A DNA stretch of 64,000 nucleotides from Ophiodon elongatus (GCA_016806645.1 JACSYO010001620.1:112175-176174); one strand, 5' to 3'; positions 44,795-56,824 are shown, numbered from the stretch's first letter. Translations and numbers: made by a program. The notes: generated by a model not told the origin, from the letters alone.

Positions 44795-45179
44795 TGACAC
44801 ATTGACACAGCCACGTCAGCAGCTCCCGCTCCAGCATTTAGACGCAGCTTCCTGTAACTTATAGGTAAAAAAACTCAGTCAATTACAGGAGATTAGAAAG
44901 TGCTTACCTGTATTTACATGGGCAGTAATGTGGAGCTCAGAAGGCTGTGACCCCATTCTTCATGCTGCATTATAGATGCATGAAATTACAACAGCGCAAG
45001 TATTTCAAAGAAGTATAAAAAGCTGCATTATGCACAGTTTCAATGCCAAATAATCATAAATCTGAATTAAGTAGATTTATTGTGGAATGAATAAAAATAT
45101 CCATGGCATTAAAATTGTGTTTCATGGGTAAAACCATTCATGTGAAGTAGTATTGAGTGCATATTTTATGTGCAGAGGT
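44795..45179. other. Unrecognised AT-rich sequence
   Basis: No supported feature. Confidence 0.4.
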
Positions 45180-45720
45180 GAGACCATAGGCTGTATATCA
45201 GAAGGGGACGTAGTCATCGTGACATCACCCATTGGTTAGTGGACTGATGTTTTGATGCCTACATGTAGTACCATAAAGCATCCCCTGCTTTATTGTCTGT
45301 TTGACTCTAAATGGACCATAATTTACTAAATGAACATCATGCTGTATGAAGAAGACTTGAAACTAGAGATTGAGACATAAACTCATGTTTACAATGTTTA
45401 CTGAGGGAATAAATCAAGAGAGAAATAGAGTCATTTTCTATAGACTTCTATACAACCAGAGGAGTCGCCCCCTGGTGGTCAGGAGAGAGAATGCAGCTTT
45501 AACACATGACGCTTTGACTTCTATACAACCAGAGGAGTCGCCCCCTGGTGGTCAGGAGAGAGAATGCAGCTTTAACACATGAAGCTTTGACAACTATACA
45601 ACCAGAGGAGTCGCCCCCTGGTGGTCAGGAGATAGAATGCAGCTTTAACACATGAAGCTTTAACTTCTATACGACCAGAGGAGTCACCCCCTGGTGGTCA
45701 GGAGAGAGAATGCAGCTTTA
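45180..45720 (-). repeat. Dispersed repeat copy C, with CTCF-core array
   Basis: Reverse-orientation copy of the family at 22993. Terminus ACCATAGGCTGTATATCAG, then GTGACATCACCCATTGG (CRE with one change next to inverted CCAAT), the GCATCCCCTGCTTTAT block, GTTTACTGAGGGAAT, and then the 73-bp array. The AAGATGGCG block is deleted. Confidence 0.75.
45446..45720 (-). repeat. Tandem array carrying CTCF-like cores (reverse)
   Basis: Four units of about 73 bp. CGCCCCCTGGTGG occurs at 45466-45478, 45539-45551 and 45612-45624. The fourth unit has CACCCCCTGGTGG at 45685-45697. The orientation is opposite to the array at 23 kb. Confidence 0.85.
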
Positions 45721-45795
45721 AGACACTCAGTTGAACCAGAGGATGCCGCCTGGGTGAGACAGAACCAGCATTTTAACTTCTTCTCTCAAGCTCTG

Positions 45796-46388
45796 AGGGC
45801 GACTGTGGCTCAGTGGTTAGCAGGGTTGTCCTTCGATCAGAGAATCAGAGGATCGGCGGGTCAATCCCCAGCTCTGATAGTCCATGTCGATGTGTCCTTG
45901 GGCAAGACCCTTAATCCCACATTGCTCCCCTAGCTGTGCCTACGTTGTGTGAATGTTAGCTAGTCCTGATGGGCAGGTGGCACCTTGCATGGTAGCTTCT
46001 CCCATCAGTGTGAATGAAGACTGTGGTGGCGGGGGTGTGGTTGGGCTCAGCTGCAGAGGGGACGGAGGGACGGAGTGGGGGAGTGGTTCAGGGAACGGGG
46101 CCGGGAAGAGGCTTAATCAGCCTCACCTGGAGTCAATTGGGGGATCGTGTCTCTCCTATATTAAATGCCAGTAGGAACGGGTGGAGAAAAGGAGCAGGAG
46201 ACACGGGCTGGCAGAACTACCGAGCAATTAAATAAAGACATTGACAAACATTATTTGAGTGTGCTGGCTTATTTGTACGCAGAGGAACCCACTGAGGTAA
46301 TACAGACTTGTTACAAAGACATGTAGTGTGAAAGAGTTTTGAGTGGTTGGAAGACTAGAAAAGCGCTATACAAGTACAGGTCCATTTA
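45796..46388 (+). mobile_element. tRNA-derived SINE, split by a solo LTR
   Basis: A box TGGCTCAGTGG at 45806-45816 and a B-box-like GGGTCAATCCC at 45858-45868 show the tRNA-type pol III promoter. The body CCTTGGGCAAGACCCTTAATCC and the 3' part GAAAAGCGCTATACAAGTAC are familiar from fish SINEs. The body is interrupted at 46022-46315. Confidence 0.75.
46022..46315 (+). mobile_element. Solo LTR (294 bp) with 5-bp target duplication
   Basis: It begins TGTGGTGG, ends GTTACA (TG...CA), and is flanked by AAGAC at 46017-46021 and 46316-46320. It contains a TATA-like CCTATATTAAA near 46157 and an AATAAA poly(A) signal near 46230, as LTRs do. The Gypsy remnant at 10.8-13.3 kb could be of the same type, but this cannot be tested because that copy has no LTR. 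Confidence 0.8.
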
Positions 46389-48690
46389 CCATTACTCTCC
46401 TTTTTATTGTCTTCACATAACTACTTCTGCCACTTTTGGTGTGTACACTACGAATACCATAGAGAAGAGATCATCTTTATACACTTTTGAACAATGATTG
46501 TGTGGTGCCGCTCTCCATGCAGCTACAATCACGACCTTTCCCTCGACATAACCAAGCATTTTGGTTTCCTAATCTAAACCGTGGCTAAATTAAAAACAAA
46601 TCTATTTTTGAGGCATCCGCACGAAAAAAGCATGGCCATACTAAAAAGAGTATATCTCTGCAACCACAAGACCTATTTCAATATTGTTTGTGTTATTATA
46701 AAAGTAATAACTGTTAGATTTGTCTAAAAGTGTACATAGCAGTATATATGTCACTGGTTAAAAGTTAATAAAGATGGAACACAGAAAAAATTAAAATATT
46801 TCAGGTTCCCCTAAAAAAAAAAAAACACTTTCAGGATGATCATCCCTTTGGAATAATGCAGTTGCAGGTTTAAACCTTTTTTATATCATATCACAATATG
46901 TGAACACTCTCTCTGCAAAGTTTGATTTTGATAAAGTGAAGCAGAAAAATATCAGAAAGTTTTTAATACAGACTGGTCAGACGAGGTCTCTGAAAATGAT
47001 GAATTGGCATAATAAGTGCAATTTGAATTTTCTCATGAACCAAACTAGATATTTCACTTATATATCACTAATGATGTTCAATACATCCATATATAGCAGT
47101 AACATACACAATGCCAAACCAAAATAATGTTCTTTGCTCTGAAATCCCCATAAAATACATATTTGTCTTCTCAAAACCAGGGAGCTGTGACTTTCACATC
47201 CAACATTTCCCCCTCAGAATGAGCCACAAGGGTGAATGGGACCTCCTTGAACCATTAGAGCCTATAGGATTCAGCCATACTGGCCGGAATGAGATTGACA
47301 GCACTGTTAGCCAATAAGAGTCAGTCAGACGAAGTCCTTTGTAATTTGATCGCTGCCATTGGCCAGTTGTTTACCATCCCCCATGTGGGAAATGGCTTGC
47401 ATGATCTTGTAGCCCGGGCTTTACTTGTTAATCTGATATGCAACATCATTATATTCGTTCTTGATAGTGCCTTGTCTCCCACTGTGTACCCCAAAGTTTA
47501 CCAAGTTGTACACCTCGGACTCTCTCGTGGGGCCGTCGGGTGGATGTGGTTCCGTTACCCTATCACCAGACAAGAACATTGATATTTTCTCTTATACTGT
47601 TCATAGCTATACCTACGAAAATGAATGCACTATAATCCATATATAACACAGGTAATTAATGTGTACGTAATTTACGTAATAGTGAGCCAGGACAGGTGAC
47701 GCAGTATGAAGAGCAATAAAGTCCCTGGAGAGATGAAGTCAGGGTGAATGGGTTTGTCTAAAGACACAGGACTTCACCCAGGAGACAGCTGTTCATGTCC
47801 CATGTTAAACCAGAATTCAAAGTTGACTTATTTCTCACGCAACTTTTGCACTTAAGTAACGTCACTTCCGTAGTTATTTTAACCCAAACCCCAATCTTTT
47901 CCTAAATCTAACAAAATCATGGGAACTGTTGTTACAATCATTGTTCAAGTATCTTATTGGACCGTTATACATTTATTTAATTCCTCAGGAATTTCTTTGA
48001 TATTATGCACAAGACACAATCATTTATCATTTAATGACCATGACAACAAAAGAATCCTTTAATACAAAATGTTTTCTAGTTTGCAAATCAAAGGATAGTC
48101 TTGGTGGGTTACTTTGAGAGTAGTGAACCAAACCATAGTGGCCTTGCGCACTTGAACGTCACAAAATGTCGCTTTTAAGCAGACTGGGTTGTTGAGGAAT
48201 CGTCCAATACCAACATTGTTTGTTTGTGGCGAAGAGAGAGAGGAGAAGGCGAGGATGAATGGATGGCGATTTGACCATCTGAGGGAGAGACTTTGGCTCC
48301 CGGTCATCCATCCTGAGACCTAACCTCCGTCTTCCCCCGGCCCTGCGTTCTAAACACGCACACTCTCACACACAATCGGCAGCGCCAGCTGAGCGGCTGA
48401 GCTGTGACCTGAAGCATACAGCGTTACAAATTCATGACCGGCCTCTTTGTTCATTTTTGATCATCCGTTTGATTCTTTTTATACTTTAAAAATATTTCCC
48501 TGAGCTAAGAGGCTTCATTGATTCGGTCCGTATCCCTTCGTGGTATCCCTCCCCCTCCCTAGCCGTCCTCCGCTCATCTTCCCTTTCTTTCCCACACTTT
48601 CACTCCCATTCTTTCCCTTCCTCGCTCCCTTCCTTCCTCCCCTCCCCTACTCTTTTCCTAAAGCCTTCAACGCGCAAGATAGGATGTAGC
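46389..48690. other. Mostly unrecognised, one dispersed-repeat piece
   Basis: 47830-47950 (ACGTCACTTCCGTAGTTATTTTAACCC split by eye, then CTTTTCCTAAATCTAAC) looks like the reverse of the common fish repeat also seen at 54600-54930. Otherwise no gene is supported. Confidence 0.35.
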
Positions 48691-48699
48691 GAGGCGAGA

Positions 48700-49220
48700 C
48701 CTCCCGTCGTCGGTGGGAAAAAAGGGAGAGACCATTGGCAACGCAGATGGAGGGGGACGCAGCAAAAGGTATAGGGTTGGAAAGTAGCAGTATGGGGCAT
48801 CACTCGAGTCCTTCCCTCCCCCTCGCCTCCCCCCGTTCCCCATGCCAGGGTGGTACGACCTGCAGGATTACAAAACAGCCCTCCCATGTGTCTGCCTGCT
48901 CTCTGTGCCATCCGAGAGACGAGCGACACCGAGCTCCTCCGTCGGAGTGCTGGTGAGGGCCACGGAGAGGAGGAGGGAGGAGAAGAAAGGGATGAGAGAG
49001 GGAGGGAGGGAGGGAGAAGAAAGAGGGAGAAAGTAAAAAAAACAAATAAAACAGACTAGATGCGAGAGAGGTCAGAGAAAGACGGAGACACAGGGAGACA
49101 GGAGAAAGAGTGAGTCTTGGAGGAGAGTTTTGAGCACCGTAGATGAAAGCGGGACGCCGAGAAGCACCGGCGCTGTCGGAGGTGTTCATCCCTCAGGGAC
49201 GGCCGGAGGGGGGGAGGGCG
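48700..49220 (+). promoter_or_regulatory. Possible 5' exon and promoter of an unknown plus-strand gene
   Basis: A GC- and purine-rich, non-repetitive stretch with an inverted CCAAT box (CCATTGGC at 48731) that ends in a consensus donor GGGCG|GTAAGT at 49221. No coding frame can be assigned, so at best it is a 5' UTR exon. It may be paired with the small exon at 63487, but nothing in the sequence proves it. Confidence 0.25.
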
Positions 49221-49406
49221 GTAAGTCACACACCACTCCGCCAGACATGCATGTGCTCCTGATACTCACACACCCATTCATGCATTTACTCGCTAAGGCA
49301 TCCAAATGTATGTCCACTGCAGCCCTGCCTGCGAGACCTCGAGGCTGAAAGCAACACGTAGCGGACGCTTTGGACAATCAGAGTGTAGCAGATGAATATT
49401 TCTACG

Positions 49407-49407
<1 letters not shown>

Positions 49408-49466
<59 letters not shown>

Positions 49467-49482
49467 CGATGATGATGATGAC
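49408..49482. repeat. (GAT)n microsatellite
   Basis: About 24 GAT triplets with GAC variants. Confidence 0.95.
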
Positions 49483-49998
49483 GCTAGAGCTGCTCTGATC
49501 CAGCCAAACCTGCAGGTCAAAGGATTTTTAGAAGAAAGAGGACCTGAAAACAGCATTCATTGCTGGACTTCAGTGGTCCCCACAAGCTTTTTTCTGCACT
49601 TTTTAACAACCTCCGCTTGTGTTCGCACTTCTCTTGGCCGGACCCCTCGGATGGTTCAAGGTGGGCCGTTTTTCACGAGGCGATAAGCGAGACCGACCGA
49701 AGGAGAGCAGAGTCGTCGTGGGATACGGATAAGGGCGTAGGAAGGGAGCTTTTGGCTTGTGCAGAATCAATTACATATGATGTCTGACAGGCTGTCATGG
49801 AATCATTACGCAATGCCCCCCCACCCCGGAGACAAAGGGATGCTTTAAGAAACTGTGTGTTTGCGTGCGTCCGCGTGAGTGTTTTGGGTTTCACTTCGGC
49901 CTCGTGCATTCCTGTGGCGCACAATCGCCCTCTCATTTCTGCCTTAACCCAGAAATCAGGCCCTTAACCAGGTTACAGCGGCCATTCCAGGGATTCTC

Positions 49999-50002
<4 letters not shown>
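49483..50002. other. Unrecognised sequence
   Basis: No gene or element supported. Confidence 0.35.
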
Positions 50003-50076
<74 letters not shown>

Positions 50077-50121
50077 GAGAGAGAGAGACAGATACAGAGA
50101 GACAGAGAGAGAGAAAGAGAC

Positions 50122-50155
<34 letters not shown>
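50003..50155. repeat. (GA)n microsatellite with CAGA interruptions
   Basis: Purine-only tract of about 150 bp. Confidence 0.95.
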
Positions 50156-50937
50156 GGAAGACATTGGGCTGATGTTCAGCATCACTGTAGATCTAAACGA
50201 TTTACGGTCTCGGGGCTAAATGTTGCCTCCCTGGAGGAGCCTTGAGGACGGAGTTGGTTTTATCGTCTGAATGAAAAGGCCCTTCCTCAGGTTCAGTCAC
50301 TTTAATCCCCTGGGGGGGGAGGCTCAGCGGGGGCTCAGCGGTGGCCATATTAGCTCCGTTACAGGTCTCGGGAGGACAGCTGGGTGACAGAGGTCGTCGC
50401 GGCAAGGGGGTGAGGGGGAGGGGCCATGGTAAGTGGTTGCCATGGAGATTGCGGGGGACCCCTGCGGATGGCGCTCACCTGGTCTCATTCGGATCAGTTC
50501 TACCTGCAGCTTCTTCTTTTTGCTCACTTCCTCACGTTCTGAAGTTCATTTCTGACCGAGTGTCACTCAGAAAAGAAAACAGTCACTTCGCCTTAAAATG
50601 CGTAGTCGCATGCCAAAAAAAAGGCGGGGTCGTTTTTTTATTATTTTTGTTTGAGGTTCATACAAAAAGCAAAGAAGTGAGAACGCAACTTTGTCGTGCG
50701 TATTCCGCCCACGCTCCATTAACTCCGGCTCGATTCACACTGGAACAAAAAAGACATTTTAAAACTCTTTCACAGTAAAAAACGTTCATCCGTTGGGCGT
50801 CGAGGCTTCTCATCGGAACGGCAACATTGTGCCCCAAAAACAAATCTGATATTTTAGTTTGTTTAGTGAGAAACGTGAACCAATGACTTTGTGCTCAGAG
50901 TCGCCTCATTTGCATAGAGCTGCGGAGCCAAGAGAAA
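50156..50937. other. Unrecognised sequence
   Basis: A short tandem GGCTCAGCGG occurs near 50320-50340. No gene is supported. Confidence 0.35.
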
Positions 50938-51305
50938 GTGTGTGTCTGTGTGTGTGTGTGTGTGTGTGCGCATGTGTGCATGTTTGCGTGTGTGTGCGTC
51001 TGTTTGTGTGTGTGCGCATGTGTGCATGTTTGCATGTGTGTGCGTCTGTGTGTGTGCGTGTGCGTGTGTGTGTGTGTGTGAGTGCGTGTGAGCGTGCGTG
51101 CGTACGTGCTTGAGCGCGTGTGTGTGAGCGTGCGTGCGTACGTGTGAGCATGTGTGTCTGTGTGTGTGTGCGCGCATGTATCCGTGCGCGTGTGTGTGTT
51201 TGCGTGTGTGTTTGCGTGTGAGTGTGTGTGTGTGTGCGTGCGTACGTGTGCGTGTGCGTGTGTGTGTGTGTATTTGCGTGCGTGTGTGTGCGTGCGTGTG
51301 TGTGT
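50938..51305. repeat. TG/TGCG compound repeat
   Basis: (TG)n with GCATGTGTGCATGTTTGCG and GTGCGTACGTG blocks that recur, similar in style to 23931-24805 but shorter. Confidence 0.95.
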
Positions 51306-51875
51306 TACAGAGAGTTGCAGCTCATTAGCAGGCCAGGAGGGAGCCGGTACTGTACATGTTCCCGCGGTCCGTCCCCTCTGGTATTTCTGGACTCACAAAT
51401 GCACACACACACACACATATTTTCCTCTCTTGTTTTCTCTCCAGCCTGTATCTCAGTACCCCCCCCCCCCCTCATTTAGCAGCTTCTTTTATGTGCTAAA
51501 TGAATTTTGTGGTTTTGCTGTTTTTTTAAGGCAATAATTTGAATAACTAAACCGTGTAATGCAACAAAGTGCATTATCAACATGTAAAACATCAGAATAC
51601 CTCTCATGAGTTCATTTTATTCTACATGGAGGCGTGAAACACTGGATGTGAATTTAAAGAAAAAGTCAAAATGTTATGAATAAAAGGTTGACGTCAAAGT
51701 AGCCGTCCAATTAGAGGTCCCCAATTCAATGAGTGTAGTTTGATGAGCTCTGCAGCGTTTCCTTCTGAACGCGTGGTGCCCCTCCTCTACACAGGACGGG
51801 AGGGGGGGGGGGCAGCAGAATCATCCCACGGCTCCCTCAGGTTCCTCCAGGAGTCGCAGCGGCTGTAGAGGGTCA
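51306..51875. other. Unrecognised sequence
   Basis: C-run at 51460-51471 and G-run at 51799-51811. No gene is supported. Confidence 0.35.
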
Positions 51876-52732
51876 CGTATAGTGTGGTGGTAGAGTGTGG
51901 TGCACGTAGAGTGTGGTGGTCGTAGAGTGTGGTGTACGTAGAGTGTGGTGGCCGTAGAGTGTGGTGTACGTAGAGTGTGGTGTACGGAGCGTGTGGTGGT
52001 CGTAGAGTGTGGTGTACGTAGAGTGTGGTGGTCGTAGAGTGTGGTGTACGTAGAGTGTGGTGGTCGTAGAGTGTGGTGTACGTAGAGTGTGGTGGTCGTA
52101 GAGTGTGGTGTACGTAGAGTGTGGTGTACGTAGAGTGTGGTGTACGTAGAGTGTGGTGTACGTAGAGTGTGGTGGTCGTAGAGTGTGGTGTACGTAGAGT
52201 GTGGTGTACGTAGAGTGTGGTGGTCGTAGAGTGTGGTGTACGTAGAGTGTGGTGGTCGTACAGTGTGGTGGTCGTAGAGTGTGGTGTACGTAGAGTGTGG
52301 GTCGTAGAGACAACGTGTGGTGTGCGTAAGTGTGGTGGTCGTAGGGTGTGGTGTGCGTAGAGTGTGGTGTAGTAGAGTGTGGTGTACGTAGAGTGTGGTG
52401 GTCGTAGAGTGTGGTGGTCGTAGAGTGTGGTGGTCGTAGAGTGTGGTGTACGTAGAGTGTGGTGGTCGTACACTGGTGTACGTAGAGTGTGGTGGTCGTA
52501 GAGTGTGGTGTACGTAGAGTGTGGTGGTCGTAGAGTGTGGTGTACGTAGAGTGTGGTGGTCGTAGAGTGTGGTGTACGTAGAGTGTGGTGTACGTAGAGT
52601 GTGGTGGTCGTAGAGTGTGGTGTACGTAGAGTGTGGTGGTCGTAGAGTGTGGTGTACGTAGAGTGTGGTGTACGTAGAGTGTGGTGTACGTAGAGTGTGG
52701 TGGTCGTAGAGTGCGGTGGTCGTAGAGTGCGG
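51876..52732. repeat. 16-bp minisatellite with two unit types
   Basis: About 53 units, either GTAGAGTGTGGTGTAC or GTAGAGTGTGGTGGTC, with a few deleted units (for example 52300-52330 and 52470-52480). The order of the two types forms a readable barcode with duplicated blocks. Confidence 0.96.
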
Positions 52733-53389
52733 TACCAGCCCGCTGCATGAAATCCATATGAGTAAAATGATTAATAATATAACAAGAAATGGTGCATTTA
52801 CTATTCAAATATAATTACCCTTCACCAGCAATATAAGGCGCACGTGTGACTGCATATGTGTGTGTGTCATTTAGAGGACGTGTACATCCTTTGTTCTTCA
52901 TCACAGTCGATAACAAAGACACTCCAGTTTAATTTGATTTTTAATAAGCGGTTTAACACATCGAAACATGTAAAAGTTGTTTAAATTTCAGTCTCATCGC
53001 CGTGTTAGTGATCGGGACTTCAATTGCACCCTTTTATTTTAATTAATGACATATCATTTGAGAAGTTGTTTAACAAAACTATTAAGGACGGTGTAAAAGC
53101 ATATCAGATGGAATTTTAATTAATTTAGTCTCATAATTAAAAAATACAATTAAAACAGTGCAGCTGGTGAAATATGATTTAAACAATCAGTCAGTTTTTT
53201 TATATTTCAGACTGTTTGCAACGGATTTAATTTACATTACAAAGGGAAATAATATGAGTATATCAAACAAATGTCCACATTAACAAATAAAGAAGCGTAA
53301 AGAATTGTATAAAAAAAAAAAACATTAATTTCCAACAATAGATTCCCCGGTTGATAAAATCCTAAAAAGGCAAACAACTTTGGTGCTGG
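52733..53389. other. AT-rich unrecognised sequence
   Basis: No supported feature. Confidence 0.4.
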
Positions 53390-53390
53390 A

Positions 53391-53464
<74 letters not shown>
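53390..53464. repeat. (GT)n microsatellite
   Basis: About 36 GT units. Confidence 0.97.
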
Positions 53465-53468
<4 letters not shown>

Positions 53469-53640
53469 AACAAGTTGCTTAATTAGTTGGACGGATTGTA
53501 AATGTTACTCCGTTAGACTCCTGACCTCACAACCTTTTCTGTTTACACAGCAGCGCTGCTCCCTGTTCAAACACAGCAGGTATGCAGGACCCAATCATTG
53601 TCTCACACACACACACACGCATGCAGGCTATTCATAAACA

Positions 53641-54010
53641 GGCGGCAACTTCTGGTTCTGCTGAGTGAAGTCTCTTAAAACCAGCATCCTCTCTCCTGAC
53701 CACCAGGGGGCGACTCCTCTGGTTGTATAGAAGTCAAAGCTTCATGTGTTAAAGCTGCATTCTCTCTCCTGACCACCAGGGGGCGACTCCTCTGGTTGTA
53801 TAGAAGTCAAAGCTTCATGTGTTAAAGCTGCATTCTCTCTCCTGACCACCACGGGGCGACTCCTCTGGTTGTATAGAAGTCAAAGCTTCATGTGTTAAAG
53901 CTGCATTCTCTCTCCTGACCACCAGGGGGCGACTCCTCTGGTTGTATAGAAGTCAAAGCTTCACAACAACATGGCGACGGCCAAATCGTCGAACTCACCA
54001 TGATTACGTC
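53641..54010 (+). repeat. Dispersed repeat copy D, with CTCF-core array
   Basis: Same orientation as copy A: GGCAACTTCTGGTTCTG, array, then a jump to ACATGGCGACGGCC. The body between array and end is deleted. Confidence 0.75.
53690..53960 (+). repeat. 73-bp tandem array carrying CTCF-like cores (forward)
   Basis: CCACCAGGGGGCG at 53700-53712, 53773-53785 and 53919-53931. The third unit has CCACCACGGGGCG at 53846-53858. Confidence 0.85.
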
Positions 54011-54125
54011 CACTTATTATTTACGGCATGTGATCATAACCCTAACCGCTCCTTTCCTAACCTAAAACCAATGTGACCGTGTAAACAGATTTATGTCCTC
54101 ACAACATGAGTAATAAACACGCACA

Positions 54126-54128
<3 letters not shown>

Positions 54129-54171
<43 letters not shown>
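54129..54171. repeat. (AC)n microsatellite
   Basis: About 21 AC units. Confidence 0.95.
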
Positions 54172-54172
<1 letters not shown>

Positions 54173-54599
54173 CACTGCATCTCAAAGATTTACGTCCTGC
54201 TCTGAGGTTCACACTAAGTCCACAGTCAGAACACACAGACAGCTGAGTTGGTGAGCTGGACTCAAACACTCAGTCAGCAGAACATAGCTGGCCCTGCTCC
54301 CCAGGGGCCCTGCTCCCCAGGGGCCCTGCTCCCAGGAGCCCTGCGGTTTGATTGCTCCACTAAAACCAGTACCTGGCCCTCCAATATCACCCTAATAGTA
54401 TCCTCCATTCCCCGTTGACTCCCCCCCCCCCCTCCTTCCGGAGCTGGCCCAGTGGACTTTGATTCCTCATCCGCCCTGTGGTAAAACCTCCACCCGCTTC
54501 CTGTTGTGCTGTAATGGCTCCATCACCAGCCATCAGTAATGCAGAGGGGGTGAAGTACATGTAGCCGCTGCCCCCCAGGAGGCAGAGGGCTGGTAAAGG
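54172..54599. other. Unrecognised sequence
   Basis: A tandem CCCTGCTCCCCAGGGG lies near 54292-54330. The stretch 54440-54600 is GC-richer and non-repetitive, but I see no exon in it. Confidence 0.35.
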
Positions 54600-54930
54600 T
54601 GCCGACACGCTGTTTGGGTTAAAATATGTATTATTATTGTTGTTACGTAACAAGTAAAACACACATACTGAGTGTCAGTTGTTATGTTTACTTGATTAGG
54701 TTCAGGCAACAAAAAGTACTTGGTTAGGTTTCGGAAAAGATAAAAACATATTTATTTTTGGGGTTGGACGTTTCAGGGCGTGTCAGTTCTCTCTCGTTAC
54801 ACACATCGTGTCTTTTCAAAATAAACTTCCAGTGTAGGTTTACTTAGTTTTTAGGTTAAAATGAGTATTTTTGTTACGTATTGCGGCATTAGTTAAGTAC
54901 ATAAGTTACGTCACAAAAGCGCGAGTAAAT
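54600..54930. repeat. Dispersed teleost repeat (lactic ttaggttcaggcaac type)
   Basis: TTAGGTTCAGGCAACAAAAA and CTTGGTTAGGTTTCGG, with GTTACGTAAC and GGGTTAAAATATG, are a pattern seen in many fish loci. The copy at 47830-47950 is in reverse orientation. Ends are uncertain. Confidence 0.4.
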
Positions 54931-55261
54931 AACCTCAACCTCCTCCATAAACGTTCACGCTAAAGGGAGCCTCGTGCGTCCGGCCTCATCGGTATTCGAT
55001 GGGTTGGGAGTGAGAACGGGAAGGAAAGACACACACACCCACACAGCATGTGCGAATAGAGCACACGGGCATTGTGGGTAGCGATTGCACACGTGCACGG
55101 ATGACACAGATACATCAGACAGAAGATAGCTGATGAGGAACAGGAAGTGGAAAGACATGCTCAGACCTCATGCTCTCACATGCATCAGGTCCGTCTAGCA
55201 CATCACATGATCACATGGTCCGTGAGTGGGAGTCTTTGTGTGCCTGAGCATATAGGAGGAT
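54931..55261. other. Unrecognised sequence
   Basis: No supported feature. Confidence 0.35.
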
Positions 55262-55301
<40 letters not shown>

Positions 55302-55438
55302 TGTGGTGTGTGTGATGTGTGTGTGTGTGGTGTGTGGTGTGGTGTGTGTGTGTGTGTGTGTGTGGTGTGGTGTGTGTGTGTGTGTGTGTGTGGTGTGTGG
55401 TGTGGTGTGTGGTGTGTGTGTGTGTGTGTGTGTGGTGT

Positions 55439-55479
<41 letters not shown>

Positions 55480-55549
55480 TGTGTGTGGTGTGGTGTGTGT
55501 GTGTGTGTGTGGTGTGGTGTGTGGTGTGTGTGTGTGTGTGTTGTGGTGT

Positions 55550-55590
<41 letters not shown>

Positions 55591-55597
55591 TGTGTGT

Positions 55598-55640
<43 letters not shown>

Positions 55641-56680
55641 TGTGTGTGTGTGTGGTGTGGTGTGATGTGTGTGTGTGGTGTGTTGGTGTGGTGTGTTGGG
55701 TGTGTGTGTGGTGTGGTGTGTGGTGTGTGTGGTGTGGTGTGTGTGTGTGTGTGTGGTGTGTGTGTGGTGTGTGGTGTGTGGTGTGTGTGTGTGTGGTGTG
55801 TGTGTGGTGTGTGGTGTGGTGTGTGTGTGGTGTGTGGTGTGTGTGTGGTGTGTGTGTGTGGTGTGGTGTGTGTGTGGTGTGTGGTGTGTGGTGTGTGTGT
55901 GGTGTCTGTGTGGTGTGGTGTGGTGTGTGTGTGTGGTGTGTGGTGTGTGGTGTGGTGTGTGGTGTGTGTGTGGTGTGTGGTGTGTGTGTGGTGTGTGGTG
56001 TGTGTGTGGTGTGTGTGTGGTGTGTGTGTGGTGTGTGGTGTGTGTGTGGTGTGTGGTGTGTGTGTGTGGTGTGTGGTGTGTGTGTGGTGTGTGTGTGTGG
56101 TGTGTGGTGTGTGGTGTGGTGTGTGTGTGGTGTGTGTGTGGTGTGTGGTGTGTGTGTGGTGTGTGTGTGGTGTGTGTGTGGTGTGTGGTGTGTGTGTGGT
56201 GTGTGTGTGGTGTGTGTGTGGTGTGTGGTGTGTGTGTGTGTGTGTGGTGTGTGTGTGGTGTGTGTGTGGTGTGTGTGTGGTGTGTGGTGTGTGTGTGGTG
56301 TGTGGTGTGTGTGTGTGGTGTGTGGTGTGTGTGTGGTGTGTGTGTGGTGTGTGGTGTGTGTGTGGTGTGTGGTGTGTGTGTGGTGTGTGTGTGGTGTGGT
56401 GTGTGGTGTGTGGTGTGGTGTGTGTGTGGTGTGTGTGTGGTGTGTGTGTGGTGTGGTGTGTGTGTGGTGTGGTGTGTGTGGTGTGTGTGGTGTGTGTGTG
56501 GTGTGGTGTGTGTGGTGTGTGTGTGTGTGGTGTGTGTGGTGTGTGTGTGGTGTGGTGTGTGTGTGGTGTGTGTGGTGTGGTGTGTGTGGTGTGTGTGTGG
56601 TGTGGTGTGTGTGGTGTGTGTGTGGTGTGTGTGGTGTGTGTGTGGTGTGGTGTGTGTGGTGTGTGTGTGGTGTGTGTTGG
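55262..56680. repeat. 1.4-kb (TG)n/(TGTGG)n array
   Basis: Almost purely T and G on the plus strand. GTGTGGTGTGG blocks are mixed with (TG)n, and there are only a handful of A or C bases. Local blocks recur (for example GTGTGTGTGGTGTGTGGTGTG), so it grew by unequal exchange as well as slippage. Confidence 0.97.
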
Positions 56681-56758
56681 AATTTCTGGAGAAGAGGGAG
56701 GGTGCAGCAAGGTAGACTGTTGATGCTGCATGTTTTTTAGCCAGACACTGAAGGAATA

Positions 56759-56762
<4 letters not shown>

Positions 56763-56821
<59 letters not shown>
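56763..56821. repeat. (GT)n microsatellite
   Basis: About 29 GT units. Confidence 0.97.

Positions 56822-56824
<3 letters not shown>

Noticed and set aside
45796..45870. Functional tRNA gene
   Set aside because: A- and B-box-like motifs exist, but no cloverleaf can be drawn and the sequence continues as a SINE body.
51787..52808. TLYDHH/TLYVHH repeat protein
   Set aside because: 16-bp units read in a 3-nt frame give a 48-bp peptide period in every frame. There is no start context or flank with coding character.
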